A stretch of 64,000 nt of DNA, taken from contig CAKPOS010000006.1 of the NCBI GenBank assembly GCA_934176955.1, positions 21,874 to 85,873 of the forward strand, in the 5' to 3' direction. This DNA is from an uncultured Bacilli bacterium. GTDB taxonomy: Bacteria > Bacillota_I > Bacilli_A > RF39 > UBA660. Below the pieces are notes generated by a model. That model worked only from the letters and a program-made list of their open reading frames with translations. It had not been told where the DNA came from and did no database searches. Shown piece by piece: positions 25,079 through 33,471 of the stretch (the stretch's first letter is position 1; every line of letters begins with the position of its first letter). Both the position numbers and the translations under genes were made by a program.

Positions 25079-26176
25079 ATGAACTTAAATCGTTATGTGG
25101 ATGATTATGGGTGCTATACATTTGATGATGTTCCTTTTAATGAAGTCGATAATGCGGTGATGTCAGCTATTTCTTATGTGAATTTAGATGGTATTGTTTC
25201 AAAAAATCGATTTCATAAAATTACTATTGAAGAGGCTGGAAATATATATTTTAAAAGACATTCCAAAAAGGAAAAACAGGTTCTTGCGGTTAGGGAAGCA
25301 ATTAAACTATTTTATATTATTAAGGATACAGAAAGATATAAAAAATTATATCTTTATAATTATACTTATGAATCTGGAGATGCTGAACAATTTTCTGCTA
25401 TTACTATTGAACTTTCTAATAAATTAGTTTATGTTTCTTTTGAGGGGACTGATCATTTGGTAAGTGGTTGGAAAGAAAATTTTATGCTTAGTTATCAGTT
25501 TCCTGTTTTATCCCAGAGGAGAGCAATTGATTATGTAAATAAGAATTTTCTTTTTCGTCATCATGAAATTATTTTAGGTGGTCATTCTAAAGGTGGTAAT
25601 TTAGCTATGGTAGCAGGAATGTATGCTAATTTTTTGGTTCGGGATAAAATTGTTAAGATTTATAATAATGATGGTCCTGGTCTTTTGATGGAGCAGATTT
25701 CTTCTAAATATTATAAAAATGTTGCGAATAAAATGGTTCATATTATTCCTAATTATTCTATGGTTGGTTTATTGCTTAGGCATGAAAATAATTATGTTGT
25801 AGTAAGGTCTGCTCGAAAGAGTATTTATGCACATGATATGTTTACGTGGGTAGTTCGGGGTAAGGAATTTGAAAAGTGTGAGCTTAGTTCTTTTAGTAAA
25901 GCGTTGGATGATAAGTTAATTCATTGGCTAAATAAATATGATCGAAAAACTAGAGAAGAGTTTGTTCTTTCTTTGTTTGATGTTTTTGATAAGGCTGGTG
26001 TTTATAGTTTAGTAGATATTATGGAGAAAAAATCTTTGATTATTCGAATTGTACTTGGAATTAATAATACTAATCCAGTGACGAAAAATATTTTAAAGGA
26101 CTTTATTTTTGCTTTATTTCAATGTTTTAAAGATGTAAAAAAAGAGGAATTAATTTCTTTTTTTGAAAGAAAATAG
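25079..26176 (+). CDS. Mbeg1-like (DUF2974) alpha/beta-hydrolase
   Basis: The 365-residue protein has the lipase-type nucleophile elbow GGHSKGGNLA (about residues 164-173), preceded by LVYVSFEGTDHLVSGWKEN, where the oxyanion-side FEGTD is typical of the DUF2974/Mbeg1 group related to lipase class 3. A histidine in a late ...YAHDMFTW segment may complete the triad. No signal peptide, so cytosolic. Substrate unknown. Strong GGAGG site. Confidence 0.85.
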   Translation: MNLNRYVDDYGCYTFDDVPFNEVDNAVMSAISYVNLDGIVSKNRFHKITIEEAGNIYFKRHSKKEKQVLAVREAIKLFYIIKDTERYKKLYLYNYTYESGDAEQFSAITIELSNKLVYVSFEGTDHLVSGWKENFMLSYQFPVLSQRRAIDYVNKNFLFRHHEIILGGHSKGGNLAMVAGMYANFLVRDKIVKIYNNDGPGLLMEQISSKYYKNVANKMVHIIPNYSMVGLLLRHENNYVVVRSARKSIYAHDMFTWVVRGKEFEKCELSSFSKALDDKLIHWLNKYDRKTREEFVLSLFDVFDKAGVYSLVDIMEKKSLIIRIVLGINNTNPVTKNILKDFIFALFQCFKDVKKEELISFFERK

Positions 26177-26291
26177 TACTTCTTTTTCTTTTGTACTTTC
26201 GATGTTATTTTTTGTAAAGTGGTTTCTTTGTATTGTTAAAAATTTTAATTGTATGATATAATGATTTCATCATAAAGAGGAGGTAAATGAT

Positions 26292-27311
26292 ATGAAGTGT
26301 GTATCGATTTCTGGGGAAAAAAGTTTTGTTTTGAAAAATATTGATGTACCTGTTTCTAAAGATGGTAGTGTGGTATTAGAGGTAAAATCTTGTGGTATAT
26401 GTGGATCTGATATTCATTACTGGGTAGATGGTAATCCTGTTGGTTTAGTTATGGGACATGAATTTGCTGGTGTGGTAGTAGATCCTGGTTCTAGAAAGGA
26501 TTTAGTAAAGGGGGATAGAGTAACTGGTTTACCTATTTCTCCATGTGGTAAGTGTGATGCTTGTAAGCATGGTATGCCTCAATATTGTCAAGATACGTGG
26601 TCAGAGGCTGTTGGTCTTGCTCTTACTAATCCTGGTGCTTATGCTGAGTATACAAGTTGTAGATCTGATATGATTAGAAAGATTCCTAATAATGTTAGTT
26701 TTGATGCAGCATGTATGACAGAGCCATCAGCTGTTGCTTTACATGCGGTTAAGCTTGCTGATATAAAGATAGGAGATTCTGTTTTGATTGTTGGTGGTGG
26801 TATTATTGGTCTTATGTCGGCTGAATTTGCTCGGCTTGCTGGTGCTGGTTATATAGCTATTTTGGAGACTAATAAAAAGCGTGGTAAAAAAGCTGTTAGT
26901 TTTGGAAAAATTAATGAGTATTATGATGCTACTAAGGAAGATAGTATTGCAAAAATGGTAACTAAAACAAATGGTGGATTTGATCATGTTATTGAATGCT
27001 GTGGAAATTCTCCTGCTGTTAGTGAAGCGATTATGTCAGTTCGTCCAGGTGGTAGAATAGTGTTAGTTGGTGTATCGATGGATGCTGTTACTATTCCAAC
27101 AGTTGTTTCTGTGATGAGGGAAGTAACTCTTCAAGGGGCAATTGCATATACTCCAGAAGAGTTTGATACATGTTTAAAACTAATTAGTGAGAAAAAAATT
27201 AATGTTACTAAGTATATTGATGATTTAGTTTCTTTGGAAGATGTACAAGAATCTTTTGAAAGACTTACTAGTGGTAAAGATGCTGCGGTTAAAATTGTAA
27301 TTAAGCCATAA
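26292..27311 (+). CDS. zinc-dependent medium-chain dehydrogenase (sorbitol/threonine dehydrogenase-like)
   Basis: The 339-residue protein has the catalytic zinc ligands in CGICGSDIHYW (Cys about 37) and GHEFAGVV (His, Glu about 60), the structural zinc cysteines CGKCDACKHGMPQYC (about 89-103), and the Rossmann fold VLIVGGGIIGLMSAEFARLAGA (written here in parts: VLIVGGGIIG, then LMSAEFARLAGA). It oxidises a polyol or amino-alcohol with NAD(P)+; which one cannot be told. A TTGTTA-N18-TATAAT promoter lies at 26233-26262 and GAGGAGG precedes the ATG. Confidence 0.9.
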   Translation: MKCVSISGEKSFVLKNIDVPVSKDGSVVLEVKSCGICGSDIHYWVDGNPVGLVMGHEFAGVVVDPGSRKDLVKGDRVTGLPISPCGKCDACKHGMPQYCQDTWSEAVGLALTNPGAYAEYTSCRSDMIRKIPNNVSFDAACMTEPSAVALHAVKLADIKIGDSVLIVGGGIIGLMSAEFARLAGAGYIAILETNKKRGKKAVSFGKINEYYDATKEDSIAKMVTKTNGGFDHVIECCGNSPAVSEAIMSVRPGGRIVLVGVSMDAVTIPTVVSVMREVTLQGAIAYTPEEFDTCLKLISEKKINVTKYIDDLVSLEDVQESFERLTSGKDAAVKIVIKP

Positions 27312-27387
27312 TAAATGGTATAAAACTATACGGTTAAATCTATAATAGTAAAGGTAGGTTGTCAATTGATTGAAAAAAATAAAAAAA

Positions 27388-27414
27388 TTAGCAATCTGTA
27401 TTGACAATTGCTAA
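27388..27414. promoter_or_regulatory. CIRCE-like HrcA operator over the hsp20 promoter
   Basis: TTAGCAATC-N9-AATTGCTAA has the 9-9-9 layout and outer bases of CIRCE (TTAGCACTC-N9-GAGTGCTAA), with perfect 8-bp outer arms. It overlaps the -35 of the promoter TTGACA (27401)-N16-TATAAT (27423-27428), as expected of a repressor site. HrcA binding is inferred. Confidence 0.75.
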
Positions 27415-27451
27415 AAAAGTAGTATAATGAAAAATGAAAGGTGATGATAAT

Positions 27452-27874
27452 ATGGCTTTAATACCAAGACTTGTGCCAAATAAATTATATTTGGATGATG
27501 TATTTGATGATTTTATGTTTCCTACAGTAAAGGATGATTTTGGAAAGATGAAATGTGATATTTACGAAAAGGATGGTGCATATCACTTAGAAATGGATGT
27601 TCCAGGTTTTGATAAGAAGGACGTTCAAATTGAGGTTGATGACAATGATTATTTGACTATCACTGCTGAAAAAAATACAGAAGATAGTGAAGAAGATGCG
27701 GATAAAAATTATATTCGTAAAGAAAGAAATTATGGAAAATATCAAAGAGCTTTCTATGTTGGTGGAATAGATAAAGATAATATTCAAGCTAATTTTGAGA
27801 ATGGTATTTTAAAAATATCTATGCCTAAGAAAGAGGAAGAAAAGTCATCTAAAAAAACTATTGAAATTAAATAA
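27452..27874 (+). CDS. small heat-shock protein Hsp20
   Basis: ATP-independent holdase of 140 residues with an alpha-crystallin domain: YHLEMDVPGFDKKDVQIEV, the YGKYQRAFYVG strand and the ending ENGILKISMPKKEE with the G-I-L signature. The C-terminal I-x-I anchor is weak (TIEIK). ATG 27452 lies behind AAAGGTGATG; the frame opens earlier at 27434 inside the leader. The upstream CIRCE-like operator predicts heat induction by loss of HrcA repression. Confidence 0.93.
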   Translation: MALIPRLVPNKLYLDDVFDDFMFPTVKDDFGKMKCDIYEKDGAYHLEMDVPGFDKKDVQIEVDDNDYLTITAEKNTEDSEEDADKNYIRKERNYGKYQRAFYVGGIDKDNIQANFENGILKISMPKKEEEKSSKKTIEIK

Positions 27875-27892
27875 TATTATTTGACATATATG

Positions 27893-27925
27893 GACTGTAC
27901 TTTTGTAGAAGAGTATAGTCTTTTT
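27893..27925 (+). terminator. terminator of hsp20
   Basis: GACTGTACT (27893-27901) pairs with AGTATAGTC (27912-27920, one G-T pair), followed by five Ts. Confidence 0.75.
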
Positions 27926-27952
27926 CTTTCTTTTGATTTCATGGATTTTATG

Positions 27953-28022
27953 TATAATAATAAGTGTGTTAGATTTATTTGATTTCTTTAGTCGAAAATT
28001 ATAATAATCTAACACTTTTTAT
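27953..28022 (+). ncRNA. possible very short hairpin RNA between hsp20 and corA
   Basis: TATAAT at 27953-27958 is followed almost at once by AAGTGTGTTAGATT (27962-27975), complementary to AATCTAACACTT (28006-28017), then Ts. The hairpin lies beyond the hsp20 terminator. The -35 is poor, so it may just be a second terminator. Confidence 0.25.
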
Positions 28023-28101
28023 TTTGTAATATTTTTTGTTTAAAGCTAAAGACTTTTCATCAGAAATTTGGTACAATATAATATGACGGCAGGTGATTAT
28101 T

Positions 28102-29046
28102 TTGATAAGGATTTATAAGAATGAAATTAATCAAGAACAAGTTAATTTAATTAATAATATAGAAGATAATTGTTGGATTAAAATGGTTCATCCTACTGAT
28201 GAAGAAATAAAGAAAGTTGTTGAGAAATTAAAGATAGATGAAGATTTAATTACAAAAGTTTTAGATGAAGAGGAATTGCCTCGTATAGAAAAGACTGATG
28301 GCGCTACTTTGATTGTGGTTGATTGTCCTTATTGGGATGATCATCATATAAAGAATAAATATCATACATATCCTTTGGGGATTATTATTTGTGATGATTT
28401 ACATATTATTACTGTTTCTTTGAAAGAATTTGATTATTTAAAAGAATTTGAAGAAGGAAAGGTCAAAACTTTTTATACTTATAAGAAATCTCGTTTTTTA
28501 ATTCAAATTTTACTTAAGACGGCTTCTGCTTATTTGAAAGTACTTAATGTTGTAAATGAAGATATTCGTAAGAAAGAGAAGATTTTATATAATTCTACAA
28601 ATAATAAACATTTGGTTGAGCTTTTGGATATTGAAAAGACATTGGTTTATTTTATTACTTCTTTAAAAGCTAATGATGTTGTTTTAGAAAAATTATCTAA
28701 AGGGAATGTTATTATGATGTATGATGAGGATGTTGAATTACTTGATGATACAATGATTGAAAATAGACAAGGTATTGAAATGTGTACAATTTATAAAGAA
28801 ATTTTATCTTCTATTACGGATACTTACGCTACAATTGTTTCTAATAATTTAAATGGTGTGATGAAGTTTTTAGCAGGAGCTACAATAGTTTTGGCTATTC
28901 CTACTATGATTTCTTCTTTTTTAGGAATGAATATTTCACTTGGAGATTTTGCTAAAAATGATTATGCCTTTGTGGCAATTTGTATTTTTTCTTTTATGTT
29001 GGCCTTATTTGTGGCCTATTTATTGAAGAAAAAAGATATGCTTTGA
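28102..29046 (+). CDS. corA: CorA-family magnesium/divalent cation transporter
   Basis: The 314-residue protein has the soluble N-terminal funnel, a long helix, and two C-terminal membrane segments with the GMN selectivity motif at the end of the first (SSFLGMNIS, about residue 275). The C-terminus is short and basic. TTG 28102 lies five bases behind AGGTGA; the GTG at 28093 is inside that site. Transports Mg2+ (or Co2+/Ni2+) across the membrane as a pentamer. Confidence 0.92.
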   Translation: MIRIYKNEINQEQVNLINNIEDNCWIKMVHPTDEEIKKVVEKLKIDEDLITKVLDEEELPRIEKTDGATLIVVDCPYWDDHHIKNKYHTYPLGIIICDDLHIITVSLKEFDYLKEFEEGKVKTFYTYKKSRFLIQILLKTASAYLKVLNVVNEDIRKKEKILYNSTNNKHLVELLDIEKTLVYFITSLKANDVVLEKLSKGNVIMMYDEDVELLDDTMIENRQGIEMCTIYKEILSSITDTYATIVSNNLNGVMKFLAGATIVLAIPTMISSFLGMNISLGDFAKNDYAFVAICIFSFMLALFVAYLLKKKDML

Positions 29047-29078
29047 TTTAGATTTGAAAGATTAGAGAGGTGATAATT

Positions 29079-29336
29079 TTGAAGAAGTTTACTTTCATTC
29101 CCGAGGGAGTTTGTTCTAGTAAAATGAATATTATTGTAAATGATGGAATAATAAAAGAAGTTGAGATTATAGGTGGGTGTCCTGGTAATACTGTTGGTGT
29201 CAGTAGATTGTGTGCAGGTAAAAGTATCGAGGAGGTAATAGAACTTTTATCTGGAATTAATTGTAGAGGGAGAGGAACATCTTGTCCTGATCAACTAGCA
29301 ACAGCTTTAAAAGAATTTTTAATTGAGAATAGGTAA
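29079..29336 (+). CDS. TSCPD-domain protein (TIGR03905 type)
   Basis: Small 85-residue protein with the cysteine pattern GVCSSK, GGCPGN, SRLCAGK, NCRGRGTSCPDQLATAL, i.e. the TSCPD domain also found at the end of ribonucleotide reductases and in stand-alone form in anaerobic Bacillota. The conserved cysteines suggest metal or Fe-S binding. Function unknown. TTG 29079 lies seven bases behind GAGGTGA. Confidence 0.85.
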   Translation: MKKFTFIPEGVCSSKMNIIVNDGIIKEVEIIGGCPGNTVGVSRLCAGKSIEEVIELLSGINCRGRGTSCPDQLATALKEFLIENR

Positions 29337-29466
29337 GGAGGTATCTTTCATAAGAAGATTTCTAATAATCATTTGATGTTGAATCAAAAGAACATGTTAT
29401 ATGGGAATGATAAATTTCATAAAAAACATTAAAAAGGTAAGTAAATATCTTTTTTAGATGAATAAA

Positions 29467-29498
29467 AAGCTACATCAAAATTTTGGTGTAGCTTGTTT
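29467..29498. terminator. bidirectional terminator between the TSCPD gene and a minus-strand small gene
   Basis: AAGCTACATCAAAA pairs with TTTTGGTGTAGCTT (29467-29494). The T tract is better on the minus strand, so it mainly ends the minus-strand gene starting at 29660. Between 29337 and 29430 there is a GGAGG followed by about 25 open codons without a normal start codon (from 29352), which may be a gene remnant. Confidence 0.75.
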
Positions 29499-29519
29499 TA
29501 GATTTAAATATTATGATGT

Positions 29520-29660
29520 TTATTTTTGATTTTCTTGGTAAATTGATTTTTCCACACTATTGTAATAATCATTTCCTTTTTCATAATATTTTTCTATTTT
29601 TTTCTTTTCTTTTTCTGTAAACATTTCGTCAGATAATTCTAGTTTTTTTAAATATTTCAT
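29520..29660 (-). CDS. small 46-residue charged protein
   Basis: A minus-strand frame with ATG at 29660, a good GGTGA site five bases before it, 46 codons rich in Lys and Glu (starts MKYLKKLELSDEMF), and a terminator shortly behind its stop. No membrane segment; probably helical. I do not recognise a family. The ribosome site and terminator make it a likely real gene. Confidence 0.6.
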   Translation of the reverse strand: MKYLKKLELSDEMFTEKEKKKIEKYYEKGNDYYNSVEKSIYQENQK

Positions 29661-29764
29661 TTTTATCACCATTCTTAATATGGTTATTTTTTGAATTTTT
29701 ATCCTTAATCTTAGTATAAAGATTTTAAATATTGGTAAAATATTTATAGAATGGAGTGAAATTT

Positions 29765-30298
29765 ATGAAAACGACAGGGATTATTAGAAGAATTGATGAT
29801 TTGGGAAGAATTGTTATTCCTAAGGAATTGAGAAAATCACTTCGTATTAAGAATGGGGATTCATTAGAAATTTTCGTTGATCAAGAGGATATTGTTTTAA
29901 AAAAGTATTCTCCAATGGAGAGTATTGAAGAAGCGGCGATGAAATATGTAGATAGTTTTAATCAAGTAATTAAACATAATGTAATTGTAACAGATAAAGA
30001 TAAAGTAATTGCTGTTTCAGGTATGTTAAAAAAGAAGTATTTGGGTAAAAAAATAACCGAATTTACTGAGAGAGGTATTGAACGAAGAGATAGTTTTGTG
30101 GAAAGGCAGAAAAAATTATTTTCTTTTGTTGAAGGTGTGGAAGAATTAGGTTATTATTCTTTTAGTTCAATTGTTTCGGATAGTGATACGATTGGAAGTG
30201 TAATTATTATTTCTGTTGATAGTCCTATTTTGGAGAGTGATGAAAAATTAGCGGTTATTTTAGCTAAATTGTTATCGGGAAAATTTTTAGAAAATTAA
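29765..30298 (+). CDS. spoVT: SpoVT, AbrB-type sporulation regulator
   Basis: The 177-residue protein has the N-terminal AbrB swapped-hairpin DNA-binding domain (KTTGIIRRIDDLGRIVIPKE, then SLRIKNGDSLEIFVD) and a C-terminal GAF-like domain, the full SpoVT layout; AbrB itself would stop near residue 95. In Bacillus SpoVT tunes sigma-G forespore genes. ATG 29765 is chosen since GGAGTGA lies six bases upstream; GTG 29756 is within that site. Confidence 0.92.
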   Translation: MKTTGIIRRIDDLGRIVIPKELRKSLRIKNGDSLEIFVDQEDIVLKKYSPMESIEEAAMKYVDSFNQVIKHNVIVTDKDKVIAVSGMLKKKYLGKKITEFTERGIERRDSFVERQKKLFSFVEGVEELGYYSFSSIVSDSDTIGSVIIISVDSPILESDEKLAVILAKLLSGKFLEN

Positions 30299-30309
30299 AG
30301 AGAGAAAGA

Positions 30310-32673
30310 TTATTTTTGCTTTCTCTCTTTAAGTATTGTTAGTACAAATAGCAAGATTCCAATGCTGCTAGTAATAAGGCTAATCTTTTTTAGCGGTGCT
30401 TCATATATTATTTTTATTTTATGTGTCCCTGTTGAAATAGGAAAAGTAATGAAATTAGCCCCAGATTTTTGGTAATTTCTTTTTTTATCATCTATGTAAA
30501 TTTTAAAACCTTTATCGTAAGGGATTGAAATGGTAAAATATGAATTATTCTTTGTAACTGTAATTTTGCCTTCTATTTTGTCTCCTTTTGTCAATTTTTT
30601 GTTGATTTTAAAGGTATCTATATTTTTGTTTGCATTTTTAATTGTATCATAATCTAAGATATATGTAGTGAATTGATCTAGTTTATATGTTCCTTTTGAA
30701 ATTTTAATTTCCAAAATATTTGTGTTTTCCACAGTATAGTGAAAAATGATATTATTATTGAAGTATTTCCAATTTTTATTGGTTAACTTATTTTGAATTC
30801 CATTGATAGTAATGCATAGGTCTTTATTGGCAAGTTTTTTATTTTGAAAACTTAGAAATAGTATTTTGTTGTTCATGTTATTATCAAGTTTTATTTTTAG
30901 GGTTGCATTTTTATTGGCTTTTATATTTATTGTATTATTTTCTTGATTTATTTTTAAGTTATTTTTTTCTAATATGGTATATTTTAGTTTTTGTTGATTT
31001 AAAGTACTTATTTTTTTCTTTTCTTTGTTATTTATAACAATATTTGTTAATAGTTGTATTGTATTGTTAGGGTATTGTAATTCTTTAAAATCTTTTAGAG
31101 ATATGATGTTGTTGGTGGCGTATCCTATAGGTAGGGAGTTTGTATTTTTGTATAGATTAATACCATTTTTTGTTTTGATTAGTTTATAGCCAAGTGTTAG
31201 ATTTTGTTTTGTTATGATGTATTTTTCACCTAGTATAATTTGCGATAGTAGATTGGGAGAAGGAGAAATCATAAATTTATTTCGATTAGGTATTGGGTTA
31301 TTTAATAATTGATTATAGGTATTTATGTAATTTTGATTAGAAGTAGAAGAATAAATGGTTGTTTTTCTTGTATTGATATTATCTATTTTATTAATGTATT
31401 TTTCTTCGTTTAAGTTTGTATTTAATCGATAAAATTCTTTGTCTTTTTTTGTTATTTCATTGATTAGTTGGTTTACTGTTTGATATTCTTTACTATTAAT
31501 ATCATCTTTTTTCATTAATTTATCTTTTGAATTTGTATGGAGACAAATGATAAATGAGGAGAGAATAAGATAAGATATAATTAGATATTGTTTTTTTGAA
31601 TGAATTTTTTTCATAGTAATTTCTAAAAAATTGGCAACTAAAATTAAGATTAGGGGAATGAATGGTATTAATGATTTTGCATTAATATATAATGTTCCGT
31701 TTAAGATATAATTAAATATAGGAAAAATTGTAATTAAGAGACAAGTTATGGATAAGTATTTTTTTTCATTTTTTCCTTTTAAAGCAAAGAAAATTAAGGA
31801 AATTAAGCTAATTAAGGTTAATCCTATGCTATAGTGAGAATATAAAAGGTTTTTACTAATGGAAGGTGTAAAAAGACTAGATAGGCTAATATTTTTATGT
31901 GTTGTTGCTCTTCCTGTTAGTAGTGCATATGCTGTTGGTAAGAGAAGTATAGAAGATGTTATAATTCCAATAAAAAATGGGGGTATAATTTGAATTGTTT
32001 TGTTGATTAAATTTTTAAAGGTGATATTTTTTTCTTCTTTTATATAGTTGTAGATATAGTATAAATATAATACAATTAAAGCGGGAATGCTAAAGTAGTA
32101 GCTGCTTAATATAATTAGTATTGTGCTTATGATTAAAAGTGTGGATTTTTTCTTTTTAAAGAAGTTATCAATTCCAAATAATCCTAAAATTAGAAAAGGA
32201 AAATAATTAATGAACATAATATGTCTTTTTGCATGAAAGATTAGTGGCCCACTTACTAAGAATAAAAAACTTGTGATGAAACTTATTTTTTCTTTATGTT
32301 GATGTTTTCGAAGAAAGTAATAGAATAGTATTGCGCTAGTTATAACAATAAGGCAATTTGTTGCAATTAGATAATCAATCATTTTGATGAAAGGAAATAG
32401 GTAAGATATTAGAATATAGGGATTATATAGTCCATAGTAAGATAGATAATAAATATTTTGTCCACTTCCTAAATTAGGGGCAAAATTAGGAAATAAATCA
32501 TTGGTGTTATAAAAAAGTGTACGAAAATATTCTGGGATTAAATAATGTTGATATTTAAAATCAATATTGGAGGCAAATAAATGGTTGTCTCTTGTTAGAA
32601 ATAAATAAATTATGATAAATGTTGAGATGAGAATCAAATTGGATAAGATATCTTTTTTAGTAATTTTTTTCAT
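30310..32673 (-). CDS. YfhO-like multi-membrane protein
   Basis: The 787-residue protein has a first membrane segment at about 12-28, about a dozen segments up to about residue 380, then a long extracytoplasmic region, and one C-terminal segment followed by KERKQK. The early PNFAPNLGSGQNIYYLSYYGLYNPY loop and overall layout match the YfhO/GT-C family, which in Bacilli is linked to decorating lipoteichoic or wall polymers with sugars. It is the only large minus-strand gene between spoVT and metG. Substrate unknown. Confidence 0.82.
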   Translation of the reverse strand: MKKITKKDILSNLILISTFIIIYLFLTRDNHLFASNIDFKYQHYLIPEYFRTLFYNTNDLFPNFAPNLGSGQNIYYLSYYGLYNPYILISYLFPFIKMIDYLIATNCLIVITSAILFYYFLRKHQHKEKISFITSFLFLVSGPLIFHAKRHIMFINYFPFLILGLFGIDNFFKKKKSTLLIISTILIILSSYYFSIPALIVLYLYYIYNYIKEEKNITFKNLINKTIQIIPPFFIGIITSSILLLPTAYALLTGRATTHKNISLSSLFTPSISKNLLYSHYSIGLTLISLISLIFFALKGKNEKKYLSITCLLITIFPIFNYILNGTLYINAKSLIPFIPLILILVANFLEITMKKIHSKKQYLIISYLILSSFIICLHTNSKDKLMKKDDINSKEYQTVNQLINEITKKDKEFYRLNTNLNEEKYINKIDNINTRKTTIYSSTSNQNYINTYNQLLNNPIPNRNKFMISPSPNLLSQIILGEKYIITKQNLTLGYKLIKTKNGINLYKNTNSLPIGYATNNIISLKDFKELQYPNNTIQLLTNIVINNKEKKKISTLNQQKLKYTILEKNNLKINQENNTINIKANKNATLKIKLDNNMNNKILFLSFQNKKLANKDLCITINGIQNKLTNKNWKYFNNNIIFHYTVENTNILEIKISKGTYKLDQFTTYILDYDTIKNANKNIDTFKINKKLTKGDKIEGKITVTKNNSYFTISIPYDKGFKIYIDDKKRNYQKSGANFITFPISTGTHKIKIIYEAPLKKISLITSSIGILLFVLTILKERKQK

Positions 32674-32813
32674 AAATTCTCCTTTCGATAGAGTTATTAT
32701 AGCATAATTGCCATATTTCTTTCTTCGTTTAAGTTTATTTTTTGTGTAGTAATGATTTTATTATTAAAATGTTTGACACTTGTTGTCAATTAAAAAAAAT
32801 ATGAAAAAAGGTA

Positions 32814-32842
32814 TTGTCAGAAGAAAAAAAGTGTGGTATAGT
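32814..32842 (+). promoter_or_regulatory. promoter of the 365-nt candidate RNA
   Basis: TTGTCA (32814-32819), 17-base spacer, TATAGT (32837-32842); predicted start near 32849. Confidence 0.75.
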
Positions 32843-32848
32843 TAAGAT

Positions 32849-33212
32849 ACTTAGATAGAGAGTACTTGGCATATTACTCATTTAAAACTTGTACTTCTAG
32901 ATGAAAGAGAAGTATATTGATTGAATGACTAAAATAATATCTAAAAAATATTTTGTTAAGTTAACTTTCTTTGTTTGGTAGAAAAGATATAAGTATGTCT
33001 TTGTTCTTATCGCCACTAAGTGAGACGCGCGTTTTGAGAAAGATAAACTCGAAAGGATAAGAAGTTGAGATAGGCACTGATAATGTCTATTAAATGGGGG
33101 AATAGTATATAGGTTATGTTAGATAATTCTATATATTATTGATGTAATTCCAATTCAACCTTTTCTTAAACTAGAAATGAATCAATGTTATCAGTATTGA
33201 TTCATTTTTTTT
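32849..33212 (+). ncRNA. candidate structured noncoding RNA of about 365 nt, family not recognised
   Basis: A promoter stands upstream and a strong terminator ends it (AATGAATCAAT at 33176-33186 with ATTGATTCATT at 33196-33206, then eight Ts). Several nested pairings are visible: TTAGATA (32851) with TATCTAA (32938) enclosing GAGTA/TACTC (32860, 32875) and TACTTCT/AGAAGTA (32892, 32908); AATAGTATATAG (33101) with CTATATATTATT (33129); TAAGAA-GTTGA (33058) with TCAAC-ctt-TTCTTA (33155-33168). A locally GC-rich stretch lies around 33011-33032. No long ORF. Signatures of RNase P, tmRNA, 6S, T-box and SAM riboswitch were looked for and not found. Confidence 0.6.
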
Positions 33213-33232
33213 ATTTTCTTTTTCTGAAATGT

Positions 33233-33260
33233 TTGATAATTTTTTAGTTAATGGTATAAT
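33233..33260 (+). promoter_or_regulatory. metG promoter
   Basis: TTGATA (33233-33238), 16-base spacer, TATAAT (33255-33260), beyond the terminator of the upstream RNA, so metG is not simply its read-through product. A 5' leader of about 205 bases follows in which I see nothing definite. Confidence 0.7.
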
Positions 33261-33471
33261 AATTATTGGATTGAAAAGAATTATTTTTTTCTATTAGATA
33301 AGATTATTTTTGTGAGATTTAAATAATTTTATTTTGGATGATATCATACTTTATTAATGATAAAATTTTTGTATTTAAGAAGTACTGTTTAATGAAGAAA
33401 TAATTTTTTAAGTATTTTACTTGTATAGATAAGGTTAACAGTGTTATTGTAATTGTAAATAAGGAGATGGA

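Noticed and set aside
32849..33212. RNase P RNA or tmRNA at the unassigned RNA locus
   Set aside because: Length fits both, but the RNase P GAGGAAAGTC and ACAGAA..GGCTTA blocks and the tmRNA GGATTCGAC and tRNA-like 3' end are missing.
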